A stretch of 43,967 nucleotides of DNA from Firmicutes bacterium CAG:124 (GTDB taxonomy: Bacteria > Bacillota > Clostridia > Oscillospirales > Oscillospiraceae): assembly GCA_000432135.1 (NCBI GenBank), contig HF990655.1, positions 1 through 43,967 of the forward strand. Reading direction: 5' to 3'. Below, piece by piece: positions 43,585-43,967 of the stretch (positions are counted from its first letter, which is position 1; each line of letters starts with the position of its first letter). The notes beneath the pieces were generated by a model. It searched no databases. It was not told where the DNA came from and saw nothing but the letters and a program-made list of their open reading frames with translations. Made by a program: the position numbers and the translations under genes.

Positions 43585-43662
43585 GCCGCGCACGCAAATT
43601 CTGCGTTTTACAAAAAATCCACCGCCCGTTTTGGGCAAAGCGGCGAAGGCTGGATATCGTTG

Positions 43663-43767
43663 GAAGGGACGGAGCGCTGCTGCGCCCGGCAGGATGCACC
43701 GTTTTTTACGGAACTCTTCGGCGAATTCGCAGCTTCCCAACGGGCCGGCAGAGTCGCCGGCCCCTAC
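43663..43767. repeat. Modular hairpin repeat element with decayed left end
   Basis: The right hairpin is perfect: GGGCCGGC (43742-43749) with GCCGGCCC (43756-43763), loop AGAGTC, then CTAC. The core CTTCGGCGAATTCGCAGCTT matches the elements at 9952 and 31318. The left end (GAAGGGACGGAGCGC...) resembles GTAGGGGCGGAGC but no longer pairs well. Confidence 0.75.
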
Positions 43768-43967
43768 AGAACTCCGGCGAATCCGTACCGCCCTGCAAAG
43801 TTCGACGGCAAAGCTGATTTACCGCACCCATTCAAACGCAACTATTTGCAATTCTAGTTGTACCGTAACAGGCGGCGCGTACCATAGCGCCCGTAGGGTG
43901 AGTCCGTGTGTTCGTAACGGCTATAAAACAGGTGCTTCCCTGAACCGCACCCGCAGCACGCACCAAA
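43768..43967. other. Intergenic sequence, nothing recognised
   Basis: The first 30 bases still resemble the outer flank of the repeat family (CCGGCGAATCCGTA). Beyond that I see no open reading frame with a ribosome site, no promoter I would defend, and no RNA gene in the remaining bases up to the window edge. Confidence 0.5.

Overview
The window looks like chromosomal DNA of a high-GC, low-complexity-poor Firmicute, most likely a gut Clostridia of the Oscillospiraceae type. This is an inference from gene order and protein character, not from a search. The evidence is Clostridia-style blocks (rpmH-rnpA-yidD-yidC-jag, tig-clpP-clpX-lon-engB, lepB-ylqF-rnhB-yraN), a lipoprotein-type YidC, a BceRS-like two-component pair, strong AGGAGG ribosome sites with occasional TTG/GTG starts, and GTAGGGGC-type intergenic hairpin repeats. 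No rRNA, tRNA, CRISPR, IS transposase or prophage gene was seen.

Layout. 95-2536 (minus): asnA-asnS, asparagine synthesis and charging. 2674-6076 (plus): rpmH, rnpA, yidD, yidC, jag, but without dnaA upstream or mnmE downstream. 6139-8335 (minus): a tandem PII-like protein and its DUF1538 membrane partner, divergent from an NhaC-type antiporter (8556-9890). 9952-10226: hairpin repeats and stacked terminators. 10232-16615 (minus): tig, clpP, clpX, lon, engB (protein folding and proteolysis). 16780-22394 (minus): seven genes that overlap end to end (lepB, ylqF, rnhB, yraN, an M19 dipeptidase, thrC, a metallophosphoesterase). 22543-24200 (plus): response regulator and BceS-like kinase with no transporter beside them.

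24257-28434 (minus): a complete dihydroxyacetone phosphorelay as five separate proteins (DhaK, DhaL, DhaM, HPr, EI). A repeat element splits dhaM from ptsH, and the HPr has Arg where the regulatory Ser46 should be. 28737-31288 (plus): a RACo-type corrinoid activator and a DUF3786 protein. 31494-32438 (plus): a trigger-factor paralogue with no ribosome-binding domain. 32638-38282 (plus): a nucleoside ABC importer (ATPase and two permeases, no binding protein) followed by pyrimidine-nucleoside phosphorylase and uridine kinase, which together form an uptake and salvage operon.

38342-43518 is an amino-acid-type metabolic region: a second threonine synthase coupled to a tiny ribbon-helix-helix protein, a divergent 50-residue protein, a fold-type-II PLP enzyme coupled to a YheO-like regulator, and a YgeY-family M20 hydrolase. 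The last 450 bases hold another repeat element and no gene that I can support.

The most unusual items are the modular hairpin repeat family with compensating stem changes, the trigger-factor paralogue, the tandem-PII/DUF1538 pair, the Arg46 HPr, and the RHH-controlled threonine-synthase module.
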